Shown: positions 8,517-16,697, counted from the first letter of the stretch. The stretch: 64,000 bases of DNA from Bacteroidales bacterium (GCA_015061115.1 SUXE01000013.1:86344-150343); one strand, 5' to 3'. Translations and numbers: made by a program. Notes: generated by a model from the letters alone, not told the origin.

Positions 8517-8719
8517 TGAGAGACAATGTATTATGGCGTAAACAAAGCCGCATCATCATTTTATTGGCAAAAACCCTTCAAATAAGCGAGGAACGTGCAC
8601 TCGACTTGTTCTATTCCACTAATGTCTATAAACAACTTTCTGATCCTAAATATGGTCTTCAGCTTATGAGCGACGAATATATACTTGAGGATATCATAAA
8701 TGAATTAAGAAAAGAATAG
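8516..8719 (+). CDS. DUF3791 domain protein (second)
   Basis: A 67-residue protein of the other DUF3791 subtype: RKQSRIIILLAKTLQISEERALDLFY, split here only by the family pattern, ends in MSDEYILEDI. Its ATG overlaps the DUF3990 stop codon by one base, and a purine-rich GGAGGAA at 8501-8507 is an unusually clear ribosome-binding site for this genome. A DUF3791-DUF3990-DUF3791 triple is a recurring arrangement in related genomes. Helical content and small size suit a protein-binding partner of the DUF3990 enzyme. Confidence 0.8.
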   Translation: MRDNVLWRKQSRIIILLAKTLQISEERALDLFYSTNVYKQLSDPKYGLQLMSDEYILEDIINELRKE

Positions 8720-8956
8720 CGTAAAACTTCAAAGGCTCTGTCCTATATAATAACTGATATTCCGCCTCTTACTCATAAAATCGTAAATTTTCTCTGTGTT
8801 CCTTGTATCTCTGTGGTTGATTTATGTGCTCGCCTACGGCTCGCACTAAGGAAGGGGTTAGGGCCAATATCAATCAAACATGGGCCCTTAACGATCCTCA
8901 TTTATGACACTCCCACTATCTTTTTGATTTCGTCGAATTCACGTTGAATACTATAT

Positions 8957-8996
8957 AAAATAGGCGGGTGCAGGATTGTCTCCGCCTTTATTGGTT
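8957..8996. repeat. family A repeat, degenerate copy 3
   Basis: Keeps GGCGG...CCGCCTTTATTGG but has lost parts of the loop and left arm compared with the identical copies at 5558 and 7609. Confidence 0.6.
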
Positions 8997-9145
8997 AAGC
9001 AACCATTTTGTAACGGGAATAACCTTTATAATCAACAATTGCGATATTTTACACATTTTAGACAAGCTTATTGCGATATTTTACAAAAAGACACGTATGA
9101 CCTGGATCATTCCTTACCTTTTTATTCCCCACATGCTCAACATAT

Positions 9146-9186
9146 ACCAAAGCCAATTGCAGGAATGTCTCCGCCTTTATGGGTTT
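9146..9186. repeat. family A repeat, degenerate copy 4
   Basis: Retains ACCAAAG at the left, GCAGGAATGT in the loop and CCGCCTTTAT at the right. The left stem is mutated (GCCAATT), so the hairpin is largely lost. Confidence 0.6.
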
Positions 9187-9460
9187 TCATTTGGAAAAAT
9201 CTCCGTCGATTGATAACTTTGCAGAAATTGAAATACTGACACCAAAAGATCGAATGGTATCATAGAAGGAATGCGTCACGCTATTGTTAATGATCATTAA
9301 AAATCAAAGCCAAATTGCTTTGGAACGTGCTATTGTAAAAATGACATTCCTCATTTGAAACCATGGATTGAAGATTTTTATGATAAAGAAACATAATATT
9401 TTAAGAAACAGACATATAATTTAACAACATAGTATAATATTTGAGCTTTACGCTCTTATT

Positions 9461-9623
9461 CTCCAACTTAGTAAAATCCGCCAAATTTTATAGACACGAG
9501 AATAAGCGATGCGGGAGGTTCACGCCTTTGGGCGTGAGCCGTTTCGTGCTTATCTGTGTCTGCGGTTCTTGGCGGAGCCTTCTAAGTTGAGATAAGCAAT
9601 CACGAACGGTTCACGCTTTTTTT
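9461..9623 (+). promoter_or_regulatory. attenuator-like structured leader
   Basis: Two mutually exclusive folds are visible. The first is a long stem: 9461-9471 with 9582-9591, CCGCCAA (9478-9484) with TTGGCGG (9569-9575), 9492-9507 with 9548-9561, and an inner hairpin 9517-9525 with 9532-9540. The second pairs 9532-9554 with 9591-9616 and is followed directly by seven T residues and the ATG at 9624, an intrinsic terminator shape. Both folds compete for 9532-9554, as expected for an attenuator or riboswitch-like control of the HTH gene. An alternative is a REP-like complex palindrome. Confidence 0.6.
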
Positions 9624-9851
9624 ATGCAAACAATCGAAGAGATACATATCGGTGAGATCATCAAGCACGTGATGAAAGAGCAAGGTCGCAGTCCATCATG
9701 GTTAGCCAAACAATTGGGATGCGAGCGAGCAAATGTTTACGACATCTATAAAAGGCAATACATCGACACTCATCTGTTGCAAAAAGTATCTATAATCCTG
9801 AACCACGACTTCTTTCAAGTCTACTCTTCCCACCTAAAATTTGTCAAATAA
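9624..9851 (+). CDS. small XRE-like helix-turn-helix protein
   Basis: 75 residues that are almost entirely one helix-turn-helix domain: SPSWLAKQLGCERANVYDIY is the predicted turn and recognition helix, followed by HLLQKVSIILNHDFFQVYS, the typical dimer-side end of these short Bacteroidota regulators. It probably binds DNA, either autoregulating or controlling neighbouring genes. The start codon directly follows a seven-T tract of a terminator-like leader, so expression probably depends on read-through. The next gene starts about 110 bp downstream in the same direction. Confidence 0.8.
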   Translation: MQTIEEIHIGEIIKHVMKEQGRSPSWLAKQLGCERANVYDIYKRQYIDTHLLQKVSIILNHDFFQVYSSHLKFVK

Positions 9852-9865
9852 TACTATACAAATCG

Positions 9866-9960
9866 TATGATTATCCTGACATACCTTTGACTTATTGGAA
9901 AAAACGGTTTTTATAATTTTGCAAATGATATTTAAAGACGTCTATAGCGGATTCTATAGA
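9866..9960 (+). promoter_or_regulatory. promoter/leader duplicated upstream of two genes, copy 1
   Basis: This segment is homologous to 10761-10846. It starts with TGATTATCCTGACA, contains the -7 box TAATTTTG (9914-9921), and ends in a 28-bp stretch (9933-9960) that is identical in the second copy. Within it CTATAG-cggatt-CTATAG can form a small hairpin in the 5' untranslated region. Confidence 0.7.
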
Positions 9961-10697
9961 TGAAGATGCACACTTTAATTAACTTAATTAACATGGATAA
10001 AGATTTAGAATTTTTGACAAAATGTGATAATGATGATTTAAAAGTATTATGTGATTATCTAACAGAAAAAGGAAGTCTTACCGAGAGTCTTAAAAATAAA
10101 GATTCTTATAAAAAATACTATCCTAACAATCTTATCGCAATGGTTGATGATATAGAGTGTGAATTTAGAAAATTTGGAAGCAACACATTTTCCAATTTAT
10201 TTGGCAAAACGAACTCTTATAAAAAAATCTTGTGTAAGGTTTGTGACAAAATGAAAGTCAACTACAATGAAGAACAGAATGTAAGTTTTATAGAACAAAA
10301 TTTGCTTCTTAAAGTATTGACAGATAGCGTAGAAAAAATGTCGCAGGAAGAAATTGAGAATATTGTAAAAGATATGCATCTCAATGTCAATATACCTACA
10401 AAAGAAGCAGTAGTTGCAGCACTCCAAGCTGGTGTAAAATTGGGGGGATTTGCAGTTTACCAAGGAGCTTTAATTGTAGCAAATGCAGTAGCTAAAATTG
10501 TTTTAGGTAAAGGTTTAACTTTTGTTGCTAATCAAACATTAACAAAAGTGATTGGTGCATTTGCAGGACCGATAGGATGGGGAGTTACTGCAGTTTGGAC
10601 AGCCATTGATATTGCAGGTCCTGCTTACAGAGTGATTATCCCAGGATGTATCCAAATTGCCTATATGCGTACAAAATTAAATAGTACTTTGGGATAA
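9960..10697 (+). CDS. YaaW/UPF0174 family protein with DUF3944 N-terminus
   Basis: 245 residues. The N-terminal DUF3944-type segment has DKDLEFLTKCDNDDLKVL, then the YaaW/UPF0174 body: YYPNNLIAMVDDIECEFRKF, FGSNTFSNLFG, ILCKVCDKMKVNY and LLLKVLTDSVEKMS. The C-terminal half is glycine-rich and hydrophobic (LIVANAVAKIVLG, AFAGPIGWGVTAVWTAID), suggesting membrane association. An internal ATG at 9993 (MDKDLEF) matches the family N-terminus and may be the true start. The biochemical function is not established. It heads a cluster with YkvA-like, LRAT-like and M48 peptidase genes and shares its leader with the YkvA-like gene. Confidence 0.85.
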   Translation: MKMHTLINLINMDKDLEFLTKCDNDDLKVLCDYLTEKGSLTESLKNKDSYKKYYPNNLIAMVDDIECEFRKFGSNTFSNLFGKTNSYKKILCKVCDKMKVNYNEEQNVSFIEQNLLLKVLTDSVEKMSQEEIENIVKDMHLNVNIPTKEAVVAALQAGVKLGGFAVYQGALIVANAVAKIVLGKGLTFVANQTLTKVIGAFAGPIGWGVTAVWTAIDIAGPAYRVIIPGCIQIAYMRTKLNSTLG

Positions 10698-10760
10698 CAC
10701 ATTTGTATTGATTTCCTCTCAAATTTTGATTATTAGAGATAGAAAATCTAACAGAAATTG

Positions 10761-10846
10761 TTTGATTATTCTGGCACTCCTTTATAGGAGAAAACGAGGT
10801 TAATATTTTAATGATACATAAAGACGTCTATAGCGGATTCTATAGA
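10761..10846 (+). promoter_or_regulatory. promoter/leader duplicated upstream of two genes, copy 2
   Basis: Homologous to 9866-9960. It begins TGATTATTCTGGCA, has small deletions in the middle, and then shares an identical 28-bp end (10819-10846) with the CTATAG hairpin. The YkvA-like start codon follows 18 bp later. Confidence 0.7.
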
Positions 10847-10863
10847 AACTAAATTTTTATATT

Positions 10864-11241
10864 ATGGATGATAACAAATCAAAAGAAACAGATGTAGAAC
10901 TACAAGACATCTACAAAAGTCAAGATCATTATTCAGATAGTGGATTTTGGGATACTGCTAAAAAGGTTGCTAAAAAAGTTGGTAAAACCGTATTAAATCC
11001 TGCATTAACCTTATATTACACTCTTCAAAAAGATGATCTTGATTTGTCGAAAAAGGCTGCTATTCTTGGTGCATTAGGATACTTAATCCTTCCAATAGAT
11101 TTAATTCCAGATTTTACTCCTATCTTCGGTTATACAGACGACTTAGCTGCCCTTGTTGCTGTTCTGAAAATGGTAAAAGATGAAATCAATGACAATATCA
11201 CAGCTCAAGTTGTCAAAAAACTAAAAGAAATGTTGGGATAA
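10864..11241 (+). CDS. YkvA/DUF1232 membrane-associated protein
   Basis: 125 residues. The DUF1232 core is LGALGYLILPIDLIPDF followed by TPIFGYTDDLAALVAVL, two hydrophobic helices joined by the conserved P-D-L-I-P-D turn, as in YkvA. The N-terminal 45 residues are polar with a lysine-rich helix (AKKVAKKVGK) that could lie on the membrane surface. It is separated from its neighbours by non-overlapping gaps, and its upstream region duplicates that of the YaaW gene, suggesting co-regulation rather than a single transcript. Family function is poorly known but often stress- or membrane-linked. Confidence 0.88.
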   Translation: MDDNKSKETDVELQDIYKSQDHYSDSGFWDTAKKVAKKVGKTVLNPALTLYYTLQKDDLDLSKKAAILGALGYLILPIDLIPDFTPIFGYTDDLAALVAVLKMVKDEINDNITAQVVKKLKEMLG

Positions 11242-11323
11242 AACAGTTTAATTACACCAACTAAATAGTTGTTTGGATACTATATCCAAACAACTTATCT
11301 TCTAAACTTAATCTTTTAGCATT

Positions 11324-11923
11324 ATGACAGAAGAAATCAAGAATCCTTCTAACTTGGATACAGAAGGAGTAAAACAAGAAAGAATTAAAGTAGACATTGA
11401 AAAAGTTATAATACATCCAAGCAGATTTGTAAAAAAACAACCTACAAAAGGTTCACATATACGTGTAAAGCGAGCTTGGGGAGCATATTACCACCATGGA
11501 ATATATATATCCGACAGCGAAGTCATTCACCTAACTGGAAAGTTCGCTCCTTGGAATTGGAAAAATGCAAAACCTGAATGTACTTCCCTTCATACTTTCC
11601 TAGATGGAGGTACTGTGGAAGTTAGAGATTATACCGAAGAGCAAAAACAAAAAATACAAGATGTAGAAACGATTGTTGATAATGCTAGAAAATTACAAAA
11701 GAAGGGCACTAAAGGATATAACCTATTGTGGAACAACTGTGAATGTTTTGCAAACTCATGTGTCTTTTTCAAAGATCTAGAAGATAGAATTATAGATATA
11801 AATATGAACAAGCAAGGTCATGATGGATTGATAAAACTTGCTGTTGTTACCGTACTTACTTTGGGTCCTATAATCATCAAAGTTCTAGATAGCAAAAACA
11901 GCGATGATTCTAAAGAAGCATAA
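11324..11923 (+). CDS. LRAT-like (NlpC/P60 superfamily) acyltransferase or hydrolase
   Basis: 199 residues. GSHIRVKRAWGAYYHHGIYI (about 43-62) fits the first LRAT block with the catalytic His, SEVIHLTG the second His, and YNLLWNNCECFANSC (about 131-145) the catalytic-Cys block (NCExF). A hydrophobic helix near residues 167-185 (LAVVTVLTLGPIIIKVL) is a single membrane anchor. LRAT-like enzymes transfer or hydrolyse acyl chains of phospholipids, so a role in remodelling membrane lipids is plausible. It precedes the M48 peptidase by 18 bp, so those two are probably co-transcribed. All three catalytic positions appear intact. Confidence 0.88.
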   Translation: MTEEIKNPSNLDTEGVKQERIKVDIEKVIIHPSRFVKKQPTKGSHIRVKRAWGAYYHHGIYISDSEVIHLTGKFAPWNWKNAKPECTSLHTFLDGGTVEVRDYTEEQKQKIQDVETIVDNARKLQKKGTKGYNLLWNNCECFANSCVFFKDLEDRIIDINMNKQGHDGLIKLAVVTVLTLGPIIIKVLDSKNSDDSKEA

Positions 11924-11941
11924 TATATAATCACTACATCT

Positions 11942-13183
11942 ATGCAAAAACGAAACCTTTTAGATTCAGTCACTATCCCTCTTGAGCGTGAACTGAGAGA
12001 AAAAATCCATAATGCCCTTCAAGGAGACATTGTTGAACTGCTTTCAGACATAACTGAACCATCGAAAGCACCTTTTTATTTACAAGGATGCAAAGACGGT
12101 CGTGCATTCAAAATAGAAAAAGGCTTTTTCAAAAAATACTACAATTTATGCGAAGAGGTGAAAAAGTCTCTCAACTTCAAAGAAGATGTCGACGTATATA
12201 TTGTAAGCAACCCTGAAGTAAATGCTTTCGCTATTCTTAGAGCCTCTGAAGATCATCCTCACACAATTATCCTAAACCACTCTTTAGTCCAAATGATGAC
12301 AGACGATGAACTAAAATTTGCCATCGGACATGAAATTGGTCATTTAATCAAAAGAGATTCCAGACTCAATCAACTTATTGATTTTGTTTATCCGAAAGAT
12401 ACAAAGATGCCACCTTCATTGACATATAAAGTCTCTTTATGGCATCAACTATCCGAATTGGAATGTGACAGATATGGATTCCTAGCTATGCCAAAATTAT
12501 CCGTATGCGTCAGTGCTTTATTTAAACTGACAACAGGATTCGACTTGGAAAAAATGGAAATGAATATTGAAGAATTTTTGTCGCAAATTCCAAATAATCT
12601 TGAATATTTGTTTAATGATGATTTTGAATTAGAAGGAACTCATCCAGTCAATCCAATCAGAATAGGAGCTTTACAAATTTTCTCCAAAAAATGTGCTTCC
12701 GACAAAGCAACAGATGGTTATTTCGACAATATGATGAATGAGTTGATTGCAGAAATGACAAATATTTCTTCAAGTCCACTTGAAAAAAATCTCGTCAAAT
12801 TCTTTGCGATAGGAGGTCTTAGAATGATATCCTTAAAGGAAGAATTTCAAGAAGAGGAATACAAAGTTATCATTTCTGAACTTTCTGAATTCATTCTAAA
12901 TCCAAAAGAGTATCTTGAAGAGATAGCAAATGATGATGATATATTCGACACATTACAAAACGTTATATATGATATTCTTGAAGTGGAACCTGATCTTAGA
13001 GATTTAATGCTTGAATATCTCATCCGTATAGCATTGGCTGACAAAAAAATCGAATCTATTGAGGTAGACACTATAATGGAATTAGGAGAGTCTATGTTGG
13101 GCTTTAGCAGAGAAGAAATCGCTAAATTCTTTGCGAACCATATCCAAAAAAGCTTCTCTCCCGATATTCTCGCATTGGTTTAA
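11942..13183 (+). CDS. M48-type metallopeptidase with TerB-like C-terminal domain
   Basis: 413 residues. A peptidase core has HEIGH at about 130-134 (HExxH zinc motif) in GHEIGHLIKRDSR, and the downstream ELECDRYGFLAM supplies the third ligand. No clear transmembrane helices are seen, unlike HtpX. The C-terminal roughly 90 residues (LEYLIRIALADKKIESIEVD, then a loop and GFSREEIAKFF) resemble the TerB fold linked to tellurite-type stress systems. Residues 225-320 are an unassigned linker. It closes the YaaW-YkvA-LRAT-M48 cluster. Zinc proteolysis is well supported; the substrate is unknown. Confidence 0.87.
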   Translation: MQKRNLLDSVTIPLERELREKIHNALQGDIVELLSDITEPSKAPFYLQGCKDGRAFKIEKGFFKKYYNLCEEVKKSLNFKEDVDVYIVSNPEVNAFAILRASEDHPHTIILNHSLVQMMTDDELKFAIGHEIGHLIKRDSRLNQLIDFVYPKDTKMPPSLTYKVSLWHQLSELECDRYGFLAMPKLSVCVSALFKLTTGFDLEKMEMNIEEFLSQIPNNLEYLFNDDFELEGTHPVNPIRIGALQIFSKKCASDKATDGYFDNMMNELIAEMTNISSSPLEKNLVKFFAIGGLRMISLKEEFQEEEYKVIISELSEFILNPKEYLEEIANDDDIFDTLQNVIYDILEVEPDLRDLMLEYLIRIALADKKIESIEVDTIMELGESMLGFSREEIAKFFANHIQKSFSPDILALV

Positions 13184-13186
13184 ATA

Positions 13187-13602
13187 TTTATCCCCTAACG
13201 GGGAAATCCCGTCATCATGATTATATATCTACCGATATAAAACACCTGACGGTGTATTTAAGTTATTCGAGTATATCGTCCCCGATTCATGCGTCTGAAA
13301 GACGCTGCCGAGCAAAGCGCGAGTAACCCCCGGGACGAAGTCTCGTGGGATAGCGACGGCATCAAAAACTTGCGTTTCTTCATCAATAACCTCGAAAATG
13401 TGTAATATTTTAGTTTCAATAACCTCGAAAATGTGTAAATAAAATCATTAAACATAAGATATACAATCAGTTACTAAAATGGGAAACAAAATGGATTTCA
13501 ACATATTTTTGAGACGTTATAAGTTTCTTTTATTCCGTCTAAAAAGACGCTGCCGAGCGGAGCGCAACCCCCGCGACGAAGTCTCGTGGGATAGCGACGG
13601 CA
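13187..13602. repeat. repeat-filled gap (families B and C, direct repeat)
   Basis: The 420-bp gap before the CYTH gene holds a family B copy (about 13187-13268) and two family C copies (about 13287-13370 and 13536-13616). Family C has the order CGTCT, AGACGCTGCCGAGC, GACGAAGTCTCGTGGGATAG and CGACGGCATCA. A 23-bp direct repeat (13383-13405 and 13416-13438) lies between them. No gene is supported. Confidence 0.65.
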
Positions 13603-14073
13603 TCACAACTTTGCCCAATTCTTGTACGGATTCTCCGCAAGATGTGAATTATAGTAGCGTTTGTCGCCAGTGACCTCAAAACCTATCCATTCTGGCATCT
13701 CAAAGGCCTCCTGCTCACTCTGCAACTCGATCTCAGCAACTATCAATCCTTTGTTGTCGCCAAGAAACTCATCTATCTCCCACGTATGATTGCCTCGCTT
13801 TATCTTATAACGGTACTTCTCCACTATCGGCGTCTGGCTCAGCTCCAACATGGCATTCGCGTCGCCAAGGGGTATCTGATACTCAAACTCCAAACGGGTG
13901 AAACTCTGTGTCTTGCTCTTGATCGTCAAGTATCCTTTATCACCGGCAACACGCACTCTCACTGTATTGCCCTTCTTATTCAAATATCCTTGGGCATAAT
14001 GTACTCCTTCGCCTGCCTCAGCACGCCAGGAGTCGTCTGCCATTAAGAATTTCCTCTCTATCTCTATATTCAT
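13603..14073 (-). CDS. CYTH domain protein (triphosphate tunnel enzyme)
   Basis: A 156-residue CYTH protein starting MNIEIERKFLM, with the diagnostic ExExK motif. Later strands carry charged residues typical of the triphosphate tunnel: VRVRVAGDKGYLTIKSK, RLEFEYQIP, EKYRYKI, WEIDEF and AEIELQSE. Such enzymes hydrolyse triphosphates such as inorganic triphosphate or thiamine triphosphate. The substrate cannot be read from sequence. The start at 14073 is preferred to 14100 because the ExExK motif belongs at the extreme N-terminus. It lies 13 bp after the barrel-protein gene, probably in one transcript. Confidence 0.9.
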   Translation of the reverse strand: MNIEIERKFLMADDSWRAEAGEGVHYAQGYLNKKGNTVRVRVAGDKGYLTIKSKTQSFTRLEFEYQIPLGDANAMLELSQTPIVEKYRYKIKRGNHTWEIDEFLGDNKGLIVAEIELQSEQEAFEMPEWIGFEVTGDKRYYNSHLAENPYKNWAKL

Positions 14074-14086
14074 GTCTCCGACGGAA

Positions 14087-16621
14087 TTAAAAATCTTCAA
14101 AATTCATATCGTCATCCATGTCTACTTTTCCATCTTTGCCCTTCTTTTTGCCACTCTTGTGATGATTGTTTCCGAATGAATAAGAAGCAGTCAAATTAAA
14201 TGTTCTTCCATTACGAGTGGTTTTTGACACCTGATAGAAAGAATCAGACCATGTCTCTCTCTTTCGCTTGTTGGAATTGAGAATATCTCTTACATTGAAC
14301 GACAACGACAATCTGTTGTCCATGAACTGTTTCTTAAATCCTATGTTCATGAAGAATGTGTTCATATTCTTTCCCTGTGCAGCCACTCTTGGTGAACGGT
14401 AGTTGAATGTGAATTGTCCTGTGATCGCTTTTGGAAGACGGAAATCAATTCCTTCCTTCAAATCCCAACTGAATCCGCTACGCTGCTTCAATGTCAATAG
14501 ATTCTTTCTCAATACACCATCAGAATCGGCTATTTCGATCGAACTTTCTCCCCCTACAAGATTGTAATAATACAAATTCACATTGGTTGTGAAAGTAAGT
14601 GCCTTAAATTTGTTTTTTGCGATAAATTCCAATCCCGTCGAATGAGAACGGTTCAGATTGGCAAATGTGCTTTTCAATATCGCCGTATTGTCCGACACCT
14701 CTGTCCAACTGTATTGCTCCACCACATCATCTGTGAACTTATAATAAGCGGAAACTGTATAAACATGTCCTTTCTCAGTGGTGTGAAGATAATTCATCTC
14801 ACCAGAAAAGGCCTCCTCCGGATGCAAATCTGGGTTACCATAACTGATATTTGTTGAATCCGACATGTTTGGATTAGGATTCAATCGGAATCCACGTGGA
14901 CGTGATATTCTTCGTATTGTGCTGAACTGCAACTCGTCATTATCAGTAATACTGTATGAAAGGAATAATGATGGGAACAGATTTCCATACAAATCGAGAT
15001 CATCATAAGTTCCTGTGTTGTGTTGCTTCCATGAGATGTCCGACAATTCACCACGTAGTCCTACCTTATATCCCAATCTTTTCACTTTTCCACTCCACAT
15101 GCCATACCATGCATACACATTCTGAATGTACTCGAAATCATTTGTCAAATTATCCTGCTGAACAAAAGGATCCGAACTATTGCTGCGATCAAAACTTAAA
15201 GCGTTATTCCTTTCGTTTGTAAGATCGACATTGATACCCAATTCCAATTTGCTCAATTTTCCTACAGGTGAGGTATAATCGATTGCAAACTGATTTTTGC
15301 GTATTGTGCGGTCGTTTGTCTGTCTCTGCTCAGAATAGTTCAAAAGTTGATTAGACATGTCATAACGTGACTGATAGTAAGTCACATCGTGATTCTGGCT
15401 ATTGCTCGACGTCTGGGCAAGAAAAGTAAGTTCTGTATTTTCTCTGAATGTATGTGTGTAATCAAACTTCAACGTATACATGTTTCGAGGGCTTTGTGCC
15501 GACGCTGTTCTGCTCGAATATGATGTATCTATTCTTTCTCCATTCTCTATTCTACCGAAATTATACTCAAAGTCTTCGTTTCTTCTGTTTTTTCCAAGAG
15601 ATAAGACACCAGAGAATCCGACTCTGTTTTTATCATTTATCTTATAATCCACACCTAGTCGGGCAAAATATGAATTCATAACAAAATCTCTTCCTCCATC
15701 TGTCACATTGTAGACACTATCGATTTCAGTGCCCCTGTTCAAATATTGTTCACGATCAATATCAGAAGTTCCTCTGAATGTACGACGCTGGTATCCTAAT
15801 GAAGACAGAATAGTCCACTTGTTTTTTGTGATATTTACAGAGGCTCCAAGATTACCTCCCAATTTTCCTTCGGACGGATATGAAAGTCCGGCTGTGACAT
15901 TTCCAAACACTCCTGCTGGAACATCCTGTTTCATCACAATATTGATGATTCCCGCAGAACCTTCAGCTGAATATTTAGACGATGGATTGGTGATAACCTC
16001 GATTTTTTCAATACTTCCTGCTGGAAACTGTTCAAGCAACTCTCCCTGAGCGTCACCTGAAAGTCCGACACTTCGTCCGTTGATAAACACCTCCACATTC
16101 TCATTGTTGCGGAGTGAGATGTTTCCTTCCATATCCACATCAACAGTAGGGATATCACGAAGTACATCGGTAGCTGACACTCCTACAGAAGCAGCACCTT
16201 CATTGACCAAAAATGTTTTCTTGTCAACATCCATCTGCATTTGTGAGCGGTTACCGACAATCTCCACTTGACTCAAAAGAGCAACGTCTTCACGCAATTT
16301 GATTGTGAAATGGGCTCCTCCTTTACGTTTTAGAATTTCTGGTGTGATTTTTCCGTTATAATCATTATATCCCATAAAGGAGATGACAAGCTGATAATTA
16401 TCCTCTGCGACGTTTTCCATCACAAAACGTCCGTCATCACCTGTGAAATGTCCTTGTACAGTTTTTGTTCCATCCGCACTTTTCAGTTCCACATTCGCAA
16501 ATGGAATAGTCTCACCAGTTTTGGCATCCACAACCCTACCATTGATCGTGTAGCCTTGTGCCATCGCACTCAGAATACTGATGAAATAGAATAAAAGTGA
16601 AAGAATCTTTTTAATTGTCAT
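14087..16621 (-). CDS. outer-membrane beta-barrel protein with regulatory-like and plug domains
   Basis: 844 residues from the ATG at 16621, which gives a signal peptide ending ILSAMAQ. A carboxypeptidase-regulatory-like domain follows (YTINGRVVDAKTGETIPFAN). A plug domain has VSATDVLRDIPTVDVD and IEKIEVITNPSSKYSAEGSA. The remaining roughly 600 residues are alternating strands of a large barrel of the outer-membrane beta-barrel family related to TonB-dependent receptors. No SusD partner is adjacent and no TonB box was identified, so the ligand is unknown. A charged tail (GKKKGKDGKVDMDDDMNF) ends the protein. The 12 extra codons upstream of 16621 do not resemble a signal peptide start. Confidence 0.88.
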   Translation of the reverse strand: MTIKKILSLLFYFISILSAMAQGYTINGRVVDAKTGETIPFANVELKSADGTKTVQGHFTGDDGRFVMENVAEDNYQLVISFMGYNDYNGKITPEILKRKGGAHFTIKLREDVALLSQVEIVGNRSQMQMDVDKKTFLVNEGAASVGVSATDVLRDIPTVDVDMEGNISLRNNENVEVFINGRSVGLSGDAQGELLEQFPAGSIEKIEVITNPSSKYSAEGSAGIINIVMKQDVPAGVFGNVTAGLSYPSEGKLGGNLGASVNITKNKWTILSSLGYQRRTFRGTSDIDREQYLNRGTEIDSVYNVTDGGRDFVMNSYFARLGVDYKINDKNRVGFSGVLSLGKNRRNEDFEYNFGRIENGERIDTSYSSRTASAQSPRNMYTLKFDYTHTFRENTELTFLAQTSSNSQNHDVTYYQSRYDMSNQLLNYSEQRQTNDRTIRKNQFAIDYTSPVGKLSKLELGINVDLTNERNNALSFDRSNSSDPFVQQDNLTNDFEYIQNVYAWYGMWSGKVKRLGYKVGLRGELSDISWKQHNTGTYDDLDLYGNLFPSLFLSYSITDNDELQFSTIRRISRPRGFRLNPNPNMSDSTNISYGNPDLHPEEAFSGEMNYLHTTEKGHVYTVSAYYKFTDDVVEQYSWTEVSDNTAILKSTFANLNRSHSTGLEFIAKNKFKALTFTTNVNLYYYNLVGGESSIEIADSDGVLRKNLLTLKQRSGFSWDLKEGIDFRLPKAITGQFTFNYRSPRVAAQGKNMNTFFMNIGFKKQFMDNRLSLSFNVRDILNSNKRKRETWSDSFYQVSKTTRNGRTFNLTASYSFGNNHHKSGKKKGKDGKVDMDDDMNFEDF

Positions 16622-16697
16622 AGAAAATAAATGTTCGTTGTTTGTATTATTAAGCAAATCTTTTTTTGTTCAGTCCTTAATAAGCATTTATAAAAAA

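Larger units (their letters stand above)
8720..9460. other. gene-poor stretch with degenerate repeats
   Basis: About 740 bp without a credible gene. It holds an inverted GCGAGC-type repeat (8828-8844) and two degenerate family A palindromes (8957-8996 and 9146-9186). A possible decayed coding remnant ends at the TAA at 9394-9396. Frames that cross it (8968-9213, 8976-9239) consist mostly of repeat sequence. Confidence 0.6.

Noticed and set aside
5558..9186. Family A repeats as a CRISPR array
   Set aside because: Copies are kilobases apart with genes between them, and no cas genes or regular spacers are present.
8968..9239. Two overlapping frames of 81 and 87 codons
   Set aside because: Both contain family A repeat sequence translated in different frames, start inside a repeat and lack a promoter.
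13479..13673. 64-codon plus-strand frame before the CYTH gene
   Set aside because: Most of it is family C repeat, and the end overlaps the CYTH coding region on the other strand.
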